From assembly GCF_014645615.1 (NCBI RefSeq), contig NZ_BMMB01000006.1, positions 391,158 through 455,157 on the forward strand: a stretch of 64,000 nucleotides of DNA. Direction: 5' to 3'. This document shows positions 43,891 through 52,751 of the stretch, in pieces. Below the pieces are notes generated by a model. That model worked only from the letters and a program-made list of their open reading frames with translations. It was not told the DNA's origin and did no database searches. Every line of letters begins with the position of its first letter. The first letter of the stretch is position 1. The stretch comes from Paenibacillus hunanensis. GTDB lineage: Bacteria; Bacillota; Bacilli; Paenibacillales; Paenibacillaceae. The translations under genes were made by a program, and so were the position numbers.

Positions 43891-46260
43891 ATGCAAAATC
43901 AAACTAACTCTCCCTCAGATACTGTGCCGCATCCATCTCATTCATCTCAAACGATTCATAGCGAACGTGACCTACAACGCTACGAAACCGGCTACGATGC
44001 CTGGCTTTCCTACATACCTCTCCAGACCTTCCCAGCTACAGCGAATGCTGAAGCCTGGGCAGCTTGCTGTCGCCATATTCATGTAGCAGCCGAGCAGCAG
44101 CATCCTGTGATACAAACTGCTACACAGGAGCTAGCTCGCGGCATCAGCTCCATGCTAGGACAAACTGTCCAATACACCAGTAGTGAACTCAACCAAGAGC
44201 CATCCCACTCCCATGGGCAGGAGACAGGAATCTGGCTTATTCCACTACATACCATTGTCACACCAGCCAACGTTCCCGACACTTACGAGCTTCCAGAGTG
44301 GCTAACCTCCATGTATCCACAAGCCCATGATGATGTACAGCAATGTATGGCACAGGGTGAAGAAGGCTATGTTCTGCGCGCATGGCCAGCGGGCAACCAG
44401 AGCACCTCCAATAGTCATACTGGCTATCCCCATTCTACTGCTACATTAATATCGGATACGAGCAGTGATGATCGTCATCCTACAGCGAGTGAATCAAGCT
44501 CTACTACCAACACGACCAGCAATGGCAGCAGGCTTATCATTCTGGCATCTTCTCCAGAAGGTGTGCTTTACGGTACGTTCCATCTACTTCGTCATATGGG
44601 CACCGGACAGCCGCTGGATCAGCTTACAGCGATCAGTCGTCCAGCTAATCGTCTACGTATGATCGACCATTGGGATAATGCGGACGGTAGTATTGAACGT
44701 GGATATGCAGGACAATCTTTTTTATATGAAAATAACGCCTTTACTCGCGATTGGGACAGACTGCATGATTATGCGCGTCTGCTCGCTTCGACTGGCTTTA
44801 ATGCGTTGTCGATCAATAATGTCAATGTACATGCGACAGAGACGCTATTCATTACCGACGCCTTTTTGCCAGATGTAGCTGAGATTGCGAATATATTGCG
44901 CAAGTATGCGATTCGTTTGTATTTGAGCGTCAACTTTGCCGCTCCAATGGAGGCAGGAGGGCTATCTACAGCCGATCCGCTGGATGAAGCGGTGCGACGC
45001 TGGTGGCAGGAAGCGGCAGCGAATGTGTATCGTTATATGCCTGATTTTGGTGGATTTCTCGTGAAGGCGGATTCGGAGAATCGTCCGGGGCCGTTTACAT
45101 ATGGACGAGATCATGCAGATGGCGCGAATATGCTGGCGGCGGCACTGGAGCCCCATGGTGGACAGGTGATCTGGCGCTGCTTTGTATATAACTGCAAGCA
45201 GGATTGGCGTGATCGGACGACAGATCGAGCGCGTGCGGCATATGATCATTTTCAGCCGCTTGACGGGAAGTTTGCCGATAATGTGATGCTACAGATCAAA
45301 AATGGGCCGCTTGATTTTCAAGTACGTGAGCCGGTGTCGCCGCTATTTGGAGCGATGCAGCAGACGCATCAGTTGCTAGAATTCCAGATTACACAGGAAT
45401 ATACCGGACAACAGCGCCATGTATGCTATCTGGTGCCACAGTGGAAGGAAATTCTCGATTTTGATACAGCGGTAAATGATCGCTTTGCTCCAGTAAAACA
45501 GATTGCCAGCGGCTCGATCTGGCAACGTGAATGGAATGGGATTGCAGCAGTCGGGAATGTCGGTGCCGATGGAAACTGGACGGGACATCTATTAGCGCAG
45601 GCGAACTGGTATGGATTGGGACGACTGGCATGGGAGCCAGATACCCGTGCAGAGACAATTGCACGTGAGTGGGCGATGCTCGTATTTGGAATGGATACCG
45701 AAGTGGTTGAGACGATTACGACGATGCTGCTTGATTCCCTGTCCATTTATGAAAATTATACATCACCACTTGGCATCGGCTGGATGGTGAATCCTAATCA
45801 TCATTATGGGCCGAATGTCGATGGTTATGAATATTCACCGTGGGGCACGTATCATTATGCCGATCATATGGGGATTGGTGTCGATCGCACGATTGCGACA
45901 GGAACGGGCTATACGGCTCAATATGCGCCTATCAATCGAGATCGCTATGATTCGCTGGAGAGCTGTCCAGATGAGCTATTGCTCTTTTTCCATCATGTTC
46001 CGTATACACATGTGCTTCATTCTGGGAAGACGGTGATCCAGCATATTTATGATACCCATTTTGAGGGAGCAGAACAGGCAGCAGAATTGATTGCACGCTG
46101 GCAGACGCTGGAGGGACGGATGGCTCTAGGCCTGTATACGCAGGTGGCAGAGCGATTAGCAGAGCAAGCGGAGCATGCAAAAGAATGGCGAGATGTGATT
46201 AATAGCTATTTCTATCGTAAAAGTGGAATTGCAGATGTGCAGGGTCGGGTCATTTATTAA
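43891..46260 (+). CDS. aguA: GH67 alpha-glucuronidase with low-complexity insertion
   Basis: Intracellular enzyme that releases (methyl)glucuronic acid from the non-reducing end of aldouronic acids made from glucuronoxylan. No signal peptide. The catalytic barrel shows FLVKADSENRPGPF and MLQIKNGPLDFQVREP, which hold the conserved acidic residues, followed by GLGRLAWEP and the C-terminal HHYGPNVDGYEYSPWGTYHYAD. At 789 aa it is about 100 longer than the roughly 680-residue Geobacillus enzyme. Part of the excess is a Ser/Thr/Asn/His-rich insert (about residues 170-212) in the N-terminal domain, directly before the strand RLIILASSPEGVLYG. Start ATG follows CAGGAGG. No xylanase or aldouronate transporter is adjacent. 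Confidence 0.93.
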   Translation: MQNQTNSPSDTVPHPSHSSQTIHSERDLQRYETGYDAWLSYIPLQTFPATANAEAWAACCRHIHVAAEQQHPVIQTATQELARGISSMLGQTVQYTSSELNQEPSHSHGQETGIWLIPLHTIVTPANVPDTYELPEWLTSMYPQAHDDVQQCMAQGEEGYVLRAWPAGNQSTSNSHTGYPHSTATLISDTSSDDRHPTASESSSTTNTTSNGSRLIILASSPEGVLYGTFHLLRHMGTGQPLDQLTAISRPANRLRMIDHWDNADGSIERGYAGQSFLYENNAFTRDWDRLHDYARLLASTGFNALSINNVNVHATETLFITDAFLPDVAEIANILRKYAIRLYLSVNFAAPMEAGGLSTADPLDEAVRRWWQEAAANVYRYMPDFGGFLVKADSENRPGPFTYGRDHADGANMLAAALEPHGGQVIWRCFVYNCKQDWRDRTTDRARAAYDHFQPLDGKFADNVMLQIKNGPLDFQVREPVSPLFGAMQQTHQLLEFQITQEYTGQQRHVCYLVPQWKEILDFDTAVNDRFAPVKQIASGSIWQREWNGIAAVGNVGADGNWTGHLLAQANWYGLGRLAWEPDTRAETIAREWAMLVFGMDTEVVETITTMLLDSLSIYENYTSPLGIGWMVNPNHHYGPNVDGYEYSPWGTYHYADHMGIGVDRTIATGTGYTAQYAPINRDRYDSLESCPDELLLFFHHVPYTHVLHSGKTVIQHIYDTHFEGAEQAAELIARWQTLEGRMALGLYTQVAERLAEQAEHAKEWRDVINSYFYRKSGIADVQGRVIY

Positions 46261-46344
46261 GTAGAGTGAGCAATCGATCTAGAATCGTCCTGCCCTGTTA
46301 ATCCGCTAATATGTATAAACTACTAAAATTTAAAATTACTAAGG

Positions 46345-46379
46345 CAAGCGCGTGTTCCGTCATGCGCTTGGGATATAAT
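46345..46379 (+). promoter_or_regulatory. Inverted repeat and -10 upstream of the NIF3-like gene
   Basis: CAAGCGC (46345-46351) and GCGCTTG (46364-46370) are perfect complements immediately before TATAAT (46374-46379). This may be an operator over the -35 region, or a terminator of the GH67 gene. Confidence 0.45.
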
Positions 46380-46440
46380 CCTGCACCATAATAAATGAAG
46401 CTCTTGTCCGTAACCTAGCGAGAGAAAGGAGCGAGCTACG

Positions 46441-47298
46441 ATGCAGATGGAACCTTCCCGTTCCAGCCATACTCTAACAACCAGCTATACGGTACAGCAG
46501 GTGATGGAACATCTATTTCATGCCGACCAGCATACGATTCGTGAACGCCAGTCAACAGGCACAACGGTAGATGGCTTGGAAACGGGAGTAGCCGATACGA
46601 TCGTAACAGGAATAGCGACTGCCTTTTCTGCCAGTCAGCGAGTGATTCAGCAAGCAGCAGCACAGGGTGCAAACGTACTGGTTGTACATGAAGGGATATT
46701 TTATAGCCATCATGATCAGCGAGAACGGCTGCATGACGATCCGGTATATCAAGCGAAGTGCACGCTGATCGAGCAAATCGGTATGCACATCATTCGTCTC
46801 CATGATGCCATTCATCTGGAACGACCGGATGGGATTATGGAAGGCTTGCTGGGTCAATTGGGATGGCGACAGCAGGTAGTAGAGGAGATGGCGGTCTGGT
46901 CTATTGTTGAGCTTGAACAGCCGCTACAGCTCCAACAGTTAGCCCAGTGGCTCAAGCAGCAGCTCGCCGCTTCCTATATGCGATTGTCGGGTGAATCCGA
47001 GCAGATTTGCCAGCGTATCGCTGTACTGGTCGGTTATCGTGGAGGTGCGACACATGGTCTGCCCTTATTAGGACGCGATGATGTAGACGTACTCATCGCA
47101 GGCGAAGGCCCGGAATGGGAGCTGCCTGAATATGTACGTGATGCGATCGAACAGGGACGTAGTAAAGGACTGATTATGCTGGGACACGCGGAAAGTGAGC
47201 AGCCGGGTATGCAATGGCTGGCGACTCGACTTGCAGCGCAATACGAAGGCTTGCCTGTTACTTATATTCCAAATGAGCCTGTATTTCGCGTGATATAG
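46441..47298 (+). CDS. NIF3/YqfO-family dinuclear-metal protein
   Basis: 285 residues. The metal-ligand segments of the NIF3 fold are visible: LVVHEGIFYSHHD in the first half and IAGEGPEWELPEYVRDA plus MLGHAESEQPGM in the second. The first segment has HEG where typical NIF3 proteins have HHP, marking a divergent branch. Start ATG behind AAAGGAGCG. The biochemical role of the family is unsettled (GTP cyclohydrolase-like or metal-dependent hydrolase). Its position next to glycoside hydrolase and ThuA genes suggests a role in carbohydrate use. Confidence 0.8.
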   Translation: MQMEPSRSSHTLTTSYTVQQVMEHLFHADQHTIRERQSTGTTVDGLETGVADTIVTGIATAFSASQRVIQQAAAQGANVLVVHEGIFYSHHDQRERLHDDPVYQAKCTLIEQIGMHIIRLHDAIHLERPDGIMEGLLGQLGWRQQVVEEMAVWSIVELEQPLQLQQLAQWLKQQLAASYMRLSGESEQICQRIAVLVGYRGGATHGLPLLGRDDVDVLIAGEGPEWELPEYVRDAIEQGRSKGLIMLGHAESEQPGMQWLATRLAAQYEGLPVTYIPNEPVFRVI

Positions 47299-47440
47299 TA
47301 GCGCGGAATAGCGAAGCTTCAATGTTCCGATCACGCTTTATACAAGCGACGAGGCATGCAACTACTTTTCCCGGGAAATAATAGCTTTCTGATGTACCGA
47401 TAGAATCATATACCATCTAAACTAATATCATCCCAACTAA

Positions 47441-48286
47441 CTATCGACGCTCTGACGGACTACAGCCACGTAGCTGGCGAAACACGCGGTTAAAGGTACG
47501 CACATTGCCAAATCCACAATCTAATGCAATATCGATCAGCTTTCGCTCGCGAATCGACATTTGCTGCTCGGCGCGCTGAATACGTAGCTCATTGATATAG
47601 GTATTGTAGCCGATCCCGGTCACATTTTTAAAAAATCGGGAAAAGTGGAATACACTCATCCCTGCCTCATCTGCACCATCCTGCAAGGTGAGCGGCTGCG
47701 TGCAATTTTGCTCCAGCCAATCGAGTAAGCCCTGCATAACCGCAAGATGAGCAGCGCTTGCTCTGCGACGAATAGCAGGGCCGTGTGCTGGCATACAGCG
47801 TAGACATAGACCGCACAGCATATGAAGCAGTCCGGTAATAACGGTCTCCGCATGAGCCTGCTGCTGCTCATGCTCCAGCAGTAGCTGTTCCATAATCGCT
47901 GCAAGCTGCTGTCTAATCTGTTCATTATCTACGCTAGAGCTTATCGAAGCCGCATCAGCACGCAAAATAAAGCCAGAATGCTGCCGCTGCTCGATAGGCC
48001 ATCCCGCAGGTGCGCCGATCAGTCGTGGATTGAAAATGACCATGATCAACTCTGAATCCGAGCCCGTATGCTCATAATAATGAATATCTCCACTACCACA
48101 AAAGGCAAATTCACCAGCCTGTAGCATCTGCACCTCTGAATTGATGCCGACACGTAGCGATCCCTGGCGTACATAGATAAACTCCAGATCATGATGCCAG
48201 TGCGCAAGAAAGCTCATATTATGAACGGTGCCGATTTGCACAGGCCAGCCTTTGTTATAGGAACGGGTTTCATGAAAAGCTCGCAT
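47441..48286 (-). CDS. AraC-family transcriptional regulator with cupin sensor domain
   Basis: The N-terminal cupin (about residues 15-90, with LAHWHHDLEFIYVRQG and FAFCGSGDIHYYEH) is followed by a linker and two helix-turn-helix units at the C-terminus (DGADEAGMSVFHFSRFFKNVTG and IDIALDCGFGNVRTFNRVFRQ). 281 aa from the ATG at 48286, which has GAGGTG at 7 bases; the ATG at 48292 is too close to that site. It is divergent from the ThuA and Gfo/Idh genes, which it probably activates in response to a sugar. Confidence 0.9.
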   Translation of the reverse strand: MRAFHETRSYNKGWPVQIGTVHNMSFLAHWHHDLEFIYVRQGSLRVGINSEVQMLQAGEFAFCGSGDIHYYEHTGSDSELIMVIFNPRLIGAPAGWPIEQRQHSGFILRADAASISSSVDNEQIRQQLAAIMEQLLLEHEQQQAHAETVITGLLHMLCGLCLRCMPAHGPAIRRRASAAHLAVMQGLLDWLEQNCTQPLTLQDGADEAGMSVFHFSRFFKNVTGIGYNTYINELRIQRAEQQMSIRERKLIDIALDCGFGNVRTFNRVFRQLRGCSPSERR

Positions 48287-48430
48287 ATTCATTCACCTCA
48301 TGAACGATATTGAAGGATATTATAGAAAGCTTGCTCAACAGAGTCGAGTGGAAGACGCTTAGAACGAACTCAATGCTCTGCATCCGATATTAGCAAAAAA
48401 TGTCCACTGAGACAATGAAATTGACGCGCA

Positions 48431-48455
48431 AATTGTATACGCTTGCATTACAATT
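48431..48455. promoter_or_regulatory. Inverted repeat in the AraC-ThuA divergent region
   Basis: AATTGTA (48431-48437) and TACAATT (48449-48455) are perfect 7-bp arms 11 bases apart, just after a TTGACG (48421-48426). A plausible operator; no clean promoter spacing was found. Confidence 0.45.
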
Positions 48456-48512
48456 TGGCTATACCTGCATCATGCAGCTAGATACTTCAAAATCAGATGG
48501 GAGCGTATCAAT

Positions 48513-49172
48513 ATGAAAAAACAAGCATTGCTCGTCAGCGGCGGCTGGGATGGACACCAACCGAAGGAAGTGGCCGATATTTTCGCAGAGGTATTGCGTC
48601 AGGAAGGCTTTGATGCAGAGATTTCGTACACACTGGATGCTTTTCTGGATGAAGAACGTCTGAATAGCCTGAATCTGATCGTACCGATCTGGACGATGGG
48701 CGAGATCAAGGACGAACAGCTACAGCCCGTGCTACGCGCAGTTGCAGGCGGTGTAGGCATGGCAGGCTGTCACGGTGGGATGTGTGACTCGTTCCGCAAT
48801 AGCGTAGATTGGCAATTTATGACCGGATCGCAATGGGTCGCGCATCCGTTCAACGATGGTGTGGAATATGAAGTGAATATGGTGCGTACATCGTCAAGCC
48901 CACTGATTGAGGGCATTCCCGATTTTCAGGTAAGCTCGGAGCAATATTATTTACATGTCGATCCTGTAGTGAATGTGCTGGCAACCACTACATTCCGTAT
49001 CAGTGAGGGCCCTCACTCCGCCAATGGTGAGATTGTGATGCCTGTGGTGTACACGAAGCGTTGGGGCGAAGGCAAGGTGTTCTATAATTCCCTTGGACAT
49101 CAGGCAAATATTTTCGATATTCCAGAGGCAAAAGAGCTCATGCGCCGTGGGATGCTATGGGCAGCGCGTTAA
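48513..49172 (+). CDS. ThuA-like domain protein
   Basis: 219-residue member of the ThuA (trehalose utilisation) family, a class I glutamine amidotransferase-like fold. Conserved stretches: LVSGGWDGHQPKEV at the N-terminus, GGVGMAGCHGGMCD with a Cys-His pair in the nucleophile-elbow region, and HPFNDGVEYEV. In many bacteria ThuA-like and Gfo/Idh proteins act together on 3-keto-glycosides. Ribosome site GGGAG. The Gfo/Idh gene follows after 199 bases on the same strand. Confidence 0.88.
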   Translation: MKKQALLVSGGWDGHQPKEVADIFAEVLRQEGFDAEISYTLDAFLDEERLNSLNLIVPIWTMGEIKDEQLQPVLRAVAGGVGMAGCHGGMCDSFRNSVDWQFMTGSQWVAHPFNDGVEYEVNMVRTSSSPLIEGIPDFQVSSEQYYLHVDPVVNVLATTTFRISEGPHSANGEIVMPVVYTKRWGEGKVFYNSLGHQANIFDIPEAKELMRRGMLWAAR

Positions 49173-49371
49173 GCCAGTCGATAATTATGATGCAGGGATT
49201 GATCATAATTACAGCTTATTTATGCTTATGACCCGTATGCATAACTCCCACATAACAGCTGATGTGGATACATAGGCATTTAATGAAGCCTAAATCCGAA
49301 TCCAATTGTAAATCGAAACTGAATCACAACCTTCAACATCGGATACCTATACCTGAAAGGCGGAACCCATC

Positions 49372-50475
49372 ATGCGTAAAGTGAAAATTGGTATCATCGG
49401 CTGCGGCAATATTAGCAGCATTTATATGCAGAATCTGACGCGCACCTTTGCTAATACCGAGGTGTATGCGTGTGCAGACCTGAATCCAGAAAAAATGGAG
49501 GCAGCGGCAAGCGAATATGGCATTCCGAATCAGTGGACAGCCGAGCAGATCATCACAAGCGACGAGATCGAGATCGTTGTCAATCTGACCACGCCAAAGG
49601 ATCATTTTGAATTATGCCGTCAGGCGCTGGAAGCAGGCAAGCATGTATACGTGGAAAAGCCACTTTCCCTTTCATCAGAGCAGGGGAGAGAGCTCGTACG
49701 TCTGGCAAAGGAAAAAGGAGTATTGCTGGGCGGAGCGCCGGATACGTTTCTCGGAGCAGGCTTGCAGACGTGCCGCAAGCTGATCGACGACGGCTTTATC
49801 GGCGAACCCGTTGCAGCCACTGCCTTTATGGTCAATCACGGACATGAGAGCTGGCACCCGAACCCATCGTTTTATTATAAAAAGGGCGGCGGCCCAATGT
49901 ATGATATGGGGCCATATTACCTCACCGCACTCGTCTCCTTGCTGGGGCCAGCACAAACCGTAGCCGGTATGACCAAAAAGTCATTTGAACAGCGTACCAT
50001 TACGAGCGAACCGCGCTTTGGGGAGGTGATCGATGTCGAAGTACCGACCCATATCGCTGGTACCGTGCGTTTCCATGGGGGCGCAGTGGCTACGCTTATT
50101 ACCAGCTTCGATGTGTGGAGCAGCACATTACCATGTATTGAGATCTATGGAACACAGGGCACGCTGATCGTTCCAGACCCGAATACATTTGGCGGCCCGA
50201 TTCGCCTGCGTACAGCACATGGAGATACCTTTAGCGAAATTCCGTTATTGCACCAGTACGAAGAAAATAGCCGTGGGATCGGCATTGCCGATATGGCAGA
50301 CTGTATCCTGCACGGCGGCACCCCACGCGCAGGCGGCGAACTCACCAGCCACGTGCTGGAAATTATGGATGCCTTCCATAGTAGCGCCGATTCTGGCCAA
50401 TACGTGACCCTGCAAACAAGCTGCGAGCAACCCCGTTCGTTGCCAACCGGACTTGTCAAAGGGCAGGTAAGGTAA
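49372..50475 (+). CDS. Gfo/Idh/MocA-family oxidoreductase
   Basis: 367-residue NAD(P)-dependent sugar or inositol oxidoreductase. N-terminal Rossmann motif GIIGCGNISSIYMQ, then ACADLNPEKM, and the catalytic EKP motif in HVYVEKPLS, followed by the C-terminal substrate domain with YDMGPYYLTALVSLLGP. The preceding ThuA-like gene and divergent AraC regulator suggest oxidation/reduction of a glycoside such as trehalose or a related sugar; the actual substrate is unknown. A strong terminator follows at 50661. Confidence 0.9.
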   Translation: MRKVKIGIIGCGNISSIYMQNLTRTFANTEVYACADLNPEKMEAAASEYGIPNQWTAEQIITSDEIEIVVNLTTPKDHFELCRQALEAGKHVYVEKPLSLSSEQGRELVRLAKEKGVLLGGAPDTFLGAGLQTCRKLIDDGFIGEPVAATAFMVNHGHESWHPNPSFYYKKGGGPMYDMGPYYLTALVSLLGPAQTVAGMTKKSFEQRTITSEPRFGEVIDVEVPTHIAGTVRFHGGAVATLITSFDVWSSTLPCIEIYGTQGTLIVPDPNTFGGPIRLRTAHGDTFSEIPLLHQYEENSRGIGIADMADCILHGGTPRAGGELTSHVLEIMDAFHSSADSGQYVTLQTSCEQPRSLPTGLVKGQVR

Positions 50476-50660
50476 AAGAATCGACATATAAGCTAAACAA
50501 GCATCCCAATCCGCAGGTAGGAGCCTTGCAAAGCCCACTCACATGCTGGATGTGAATAGGCCCAGTTCAAGCTCCTCACCTGCACACCCTCAACGTATGA
50601 AAGAGCATAAAAAATACGATCCCCTCTAAGTTCATGTCCTGTGGTGTGGACAGGACAACC

Positions 50661-50709
50661 AAACGCTTTGCCTTCTCACAGTATCCCCCCGAGAAGACAA
50701 AGCGTTTTT
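50661..50709 (+). terminator. Terminator after the Gfo/Idh gene
   Basis: AAACGCTTTGCCTTCTC (50661-50677) pairs with GAGAAGACAAAGCGTTT (50691-50707), followed by TTATA. Confidence 0.85.
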
Positions 50710-51032
50710 ATATGCAATCCCACCTATATTATTTTCAATGTCTTTCTAAATACATGGCTTCTCTAAAGAAATGAAAAACACATAAAGTCTTAGTAACTAA
50801 CCAATCTACAATTCCAAACTGCTAAATTTAAGACGATAAAGCCATTAAACTAAAGAATACACTATACACTAAATACTAATCTCTATTTTAAAAAAGCCCC
50901 AAATCACAAAATAAATTCAGCTATAAACCAATCATCGACACAGTTATACATATTGCGCAGCATGCGATCTCCATCACCATTTGCTGCTCCCCCGTTGGAG
51001 GCAGAATTATATTGCAAGATGCAATGATGCAA
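50710..51032. other. AT-rich gene-free stretch
   Basis: No gene, RNA or clear regulatory signal is recognised here. Confidence 0.5.
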
Positions 51033-51237
51033 AGCGCACGGAGCGAGGGCAAGGAAATAAGGGAAAAGGACGACTTACAGTGTTAGTGCCTTCCTAACAC
51101 GGGATTCAATGAAAAGTGATTTTTGCGAAGCAAAATATCTTACAGCTTTGGAGCGCTGAGAATCTACAATTAACTCCCATTCCGTAGATTCCCGCGGCTC
51201 CACCCGAGTCCGTTCCCTTATTCCTTGCCCGAGCGGT
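51033..51237. repeat. Long inverted-repeat element, copy 2
   Basis: Shares with the 23620-23745 element the left arm (GCGCAC...AGGAAATAAGGGAAAAGG), the inner AATCTAC...GTAGATTCC stem and the right arm (GTCCGTTCCCTTATTCCTTG). It is about 75 bases longer because a second repeat is embedded directly after GGACGACTT. The overall structure would fold into a cruciform or a long RNA hairpin. Confidence 0.85.
51075..51145. repeat. Embedded 70-bp hairpin repeat
   Basis: Bounded by TTACAG at both ends. It contains GTGTTAG-TGCCTTC-CTAACAC (51080-51100) and GATTTTTGCGAAGCAAAATATC (read as two arms around 51119-51139). The same arrangement recurs in tandem at 63837-64000. It is absent from the first inverted-repeat copy. 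Confidence 0.8.
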
Positions 51238-51420
51238 GCCCCTCGCCCCCACCATCTGCAAAAAAAAGCTGAAACCAAACCCAATATACATTATCATAAA
51301 AAGAGGGTAATAACAGAAAGGAGCCTGATGCACCGCACCACTAGCACCAGATGATACCCAGCGCATTATGCAGCTACATACATCGATCATCTGGATGGAA
51401 ACAAAGAAGGGATGTTGCTT

Positions 51421-52092
51421 ATGTTTGGAAACGATTGGGATGATATATTAAAGGAAGAGATGGAACAGCCGTATTTTGGGGAGCTGATGAGCTGGCTGGA
51501 TGAGGAGTACAAGGAGCATACCGTCTATCCGCCGCGTGATCTGCTGTTTCAGGCACTTCGTCTAACGCCATATCATGAAGTGAAGGCCGTTATTTTGGGA
51601 CAGGACCCGTATCATGGTGCTGGACAGGCAGAGGGTCTGAGCTTTTCCGTGCAGCCCGGGGTAAAGGTGCCACCTTCCCTGCGTAATATTTACATAGAAT
51701 TAAAAGAAGATATGGGCGTGCCGACTCCATCGCATGGCTCGCTTGTAAGCTGGGGCAAGCATGGCGTGCTGCTGCTTAACACTGCACTGACTGTACGAGA
51801 GGGCAAGCCAGCCTCGCATCGCGGCAAGGGCTGGGAGCGTTTTACCGATACGATCATTCGTCTGCTGAATGAACGCGAGCAGCCGATGGTATTTCTGCTA
51901 TGGGGCAATCATGCAGCAGAGAAGGAGGTGCTGATCAATACGGAGCATCATCTCGTTATTCGCTCGGCGCATCCAAGTCCATTTGCTGCACGTAAAGGCT
52001 TTTTCGGAAGCCGTCCGTTCTCACGGACAAATGCATTTTTGCAAGAGCATGGTCAGCAGCCAGTAGACTGGACAATTCCGGAGCTGAATTAA
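51421..52092 (+). CDS. ung: Uracil-DNA glycosylase
   Basis: Removes uracil from DNA to start base-excision repair. The catalytic Asp lies in ILGQDPYHG and the DNA-intercalation loop in HPSPFAARKGFFGSRPF; LLLNTALTVR is also typical. Of two nearby ATG codons, 51421 has AGAAGG at 10 bases and is preferred over 51412 (223 aa). The following gene begins 23 bases after its stop. Confidence 0.96.
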   Translation: MFGNDWDDILKEEMEQPYFGELMSWLDEEYKEHTVYPPRDLLFQALRLTPYHEVKAVILGQDPYHGAGQAEGLSFSVQPGVKVPPSLRNIYIELKEDMGVPTPSHGSLVSWGKHGVLLLNTALTVREGKPASHRGKGWERFTDTIIRLLNEREQPMVFLLWGNHAAEKEVLINTEHHLVIRSAHPSPFAARKGFFGSRPFSRTNAFLQEHGQQPVDWTIPELN

Positions 52093-52115
52093 GCATGGGG
52101 CGTGGAGGTGGGATC

Positions 52116-52532
52116 ATGAAACAGTGGGAAGGCAAAAAGGTGGTTATTACGCGGGATGATGAATATCATTCCAGGCTCTACGGCACCATTCAGCATTGGG
52201 ATGTGGAGAAGAATCGGCTTGTCCTGCAACCCGGCTCCATCCATATCCTGCTGAATGATATTTTGCATATCAAAGAGCTGGACATGCTGCCACAGGATCT
52301 GAATTCTGCGGCATGGGAGCTGAATTCAGTCGGTTATGTGATGAAGCAGCCTGTGCAGTTCGATAATGCGATCCTGTTCGGCTCCAAGGTGATGATCTGG
52401 AAGGAAGATCAGCTGATCGAGCCATTCGCTCGACTGATTCGTCATAATCGGGAGCGTGTCATACTAGACGATCAGCGTATATTTACGAAGGCGGATCATG
52501 TATTTGTAGTTCGCTCGCGCCGTGGCGGCTAA
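52116..52532 (+). CDS. Hypothetical protein downstream of ung
   Basis: 138 residues from ATG 52116, which follows a perfect GGAGGTG. Begins MKQWEGKKVVITRDDEYHS. Soluble, mixed charge, no Cys, no signal; the N-terminal half (GKKVVITRDDEYHSRLYGTIQHWD...LVLQP) has the look of a small beta-barrel of SH3 or KOW-like type. Not recognised. Cotranscribed with ung by position and followed by a terminator. Confidence 0.75.
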   Translation: MKQWEGKKVVITRDDEYHSRLYGTIQHWDVEKNRLVLQPGSIHILLNDILHIKELDMLPQDLNSAAWELNSVGYVMKQPVQFDNAILFGSKVMIWKEDQLIEPFARLIRHNRERVILDDQRIFTKADHVFVVRSRRGG

Positions 52533-52605
52533 GCCATAGATGTCTTAGTCACATGTTAAATAAGTACAATCAGATAGGTAGGAAGCGAGCCAAAAGGCAA
52601 AGGAG

Positions 52606-52642
52606 GACTATCGTCGCCAATATGGGGCGATAGTCTTATTTT
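52606..52642 (+). terminator. Terminator after ung operon
   Basis: GACTATCG (52606-52613) pairs with CGATAGTC (52628-52635); TTATTTT follows. Confidence 0.85.
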
Positions 52643-52751
52643 GGTAAAAAAACGAGGTTTTTTACAGCAGAAGCTTCAATTTTTTGGCTTTCTCTCCGAT
52701 ATTATTTAAGGACTGAACACAGACGAAACTATAACTCAAGGAGAGAAATGA

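Noticed and set aside
51075..51390. Two overlapping minus-strand frames across the second inverted-repeat element
   Set aside because: Same reason as above; such frames are probably annotated as hypothetical proteins in related genomes but follow the repeat.
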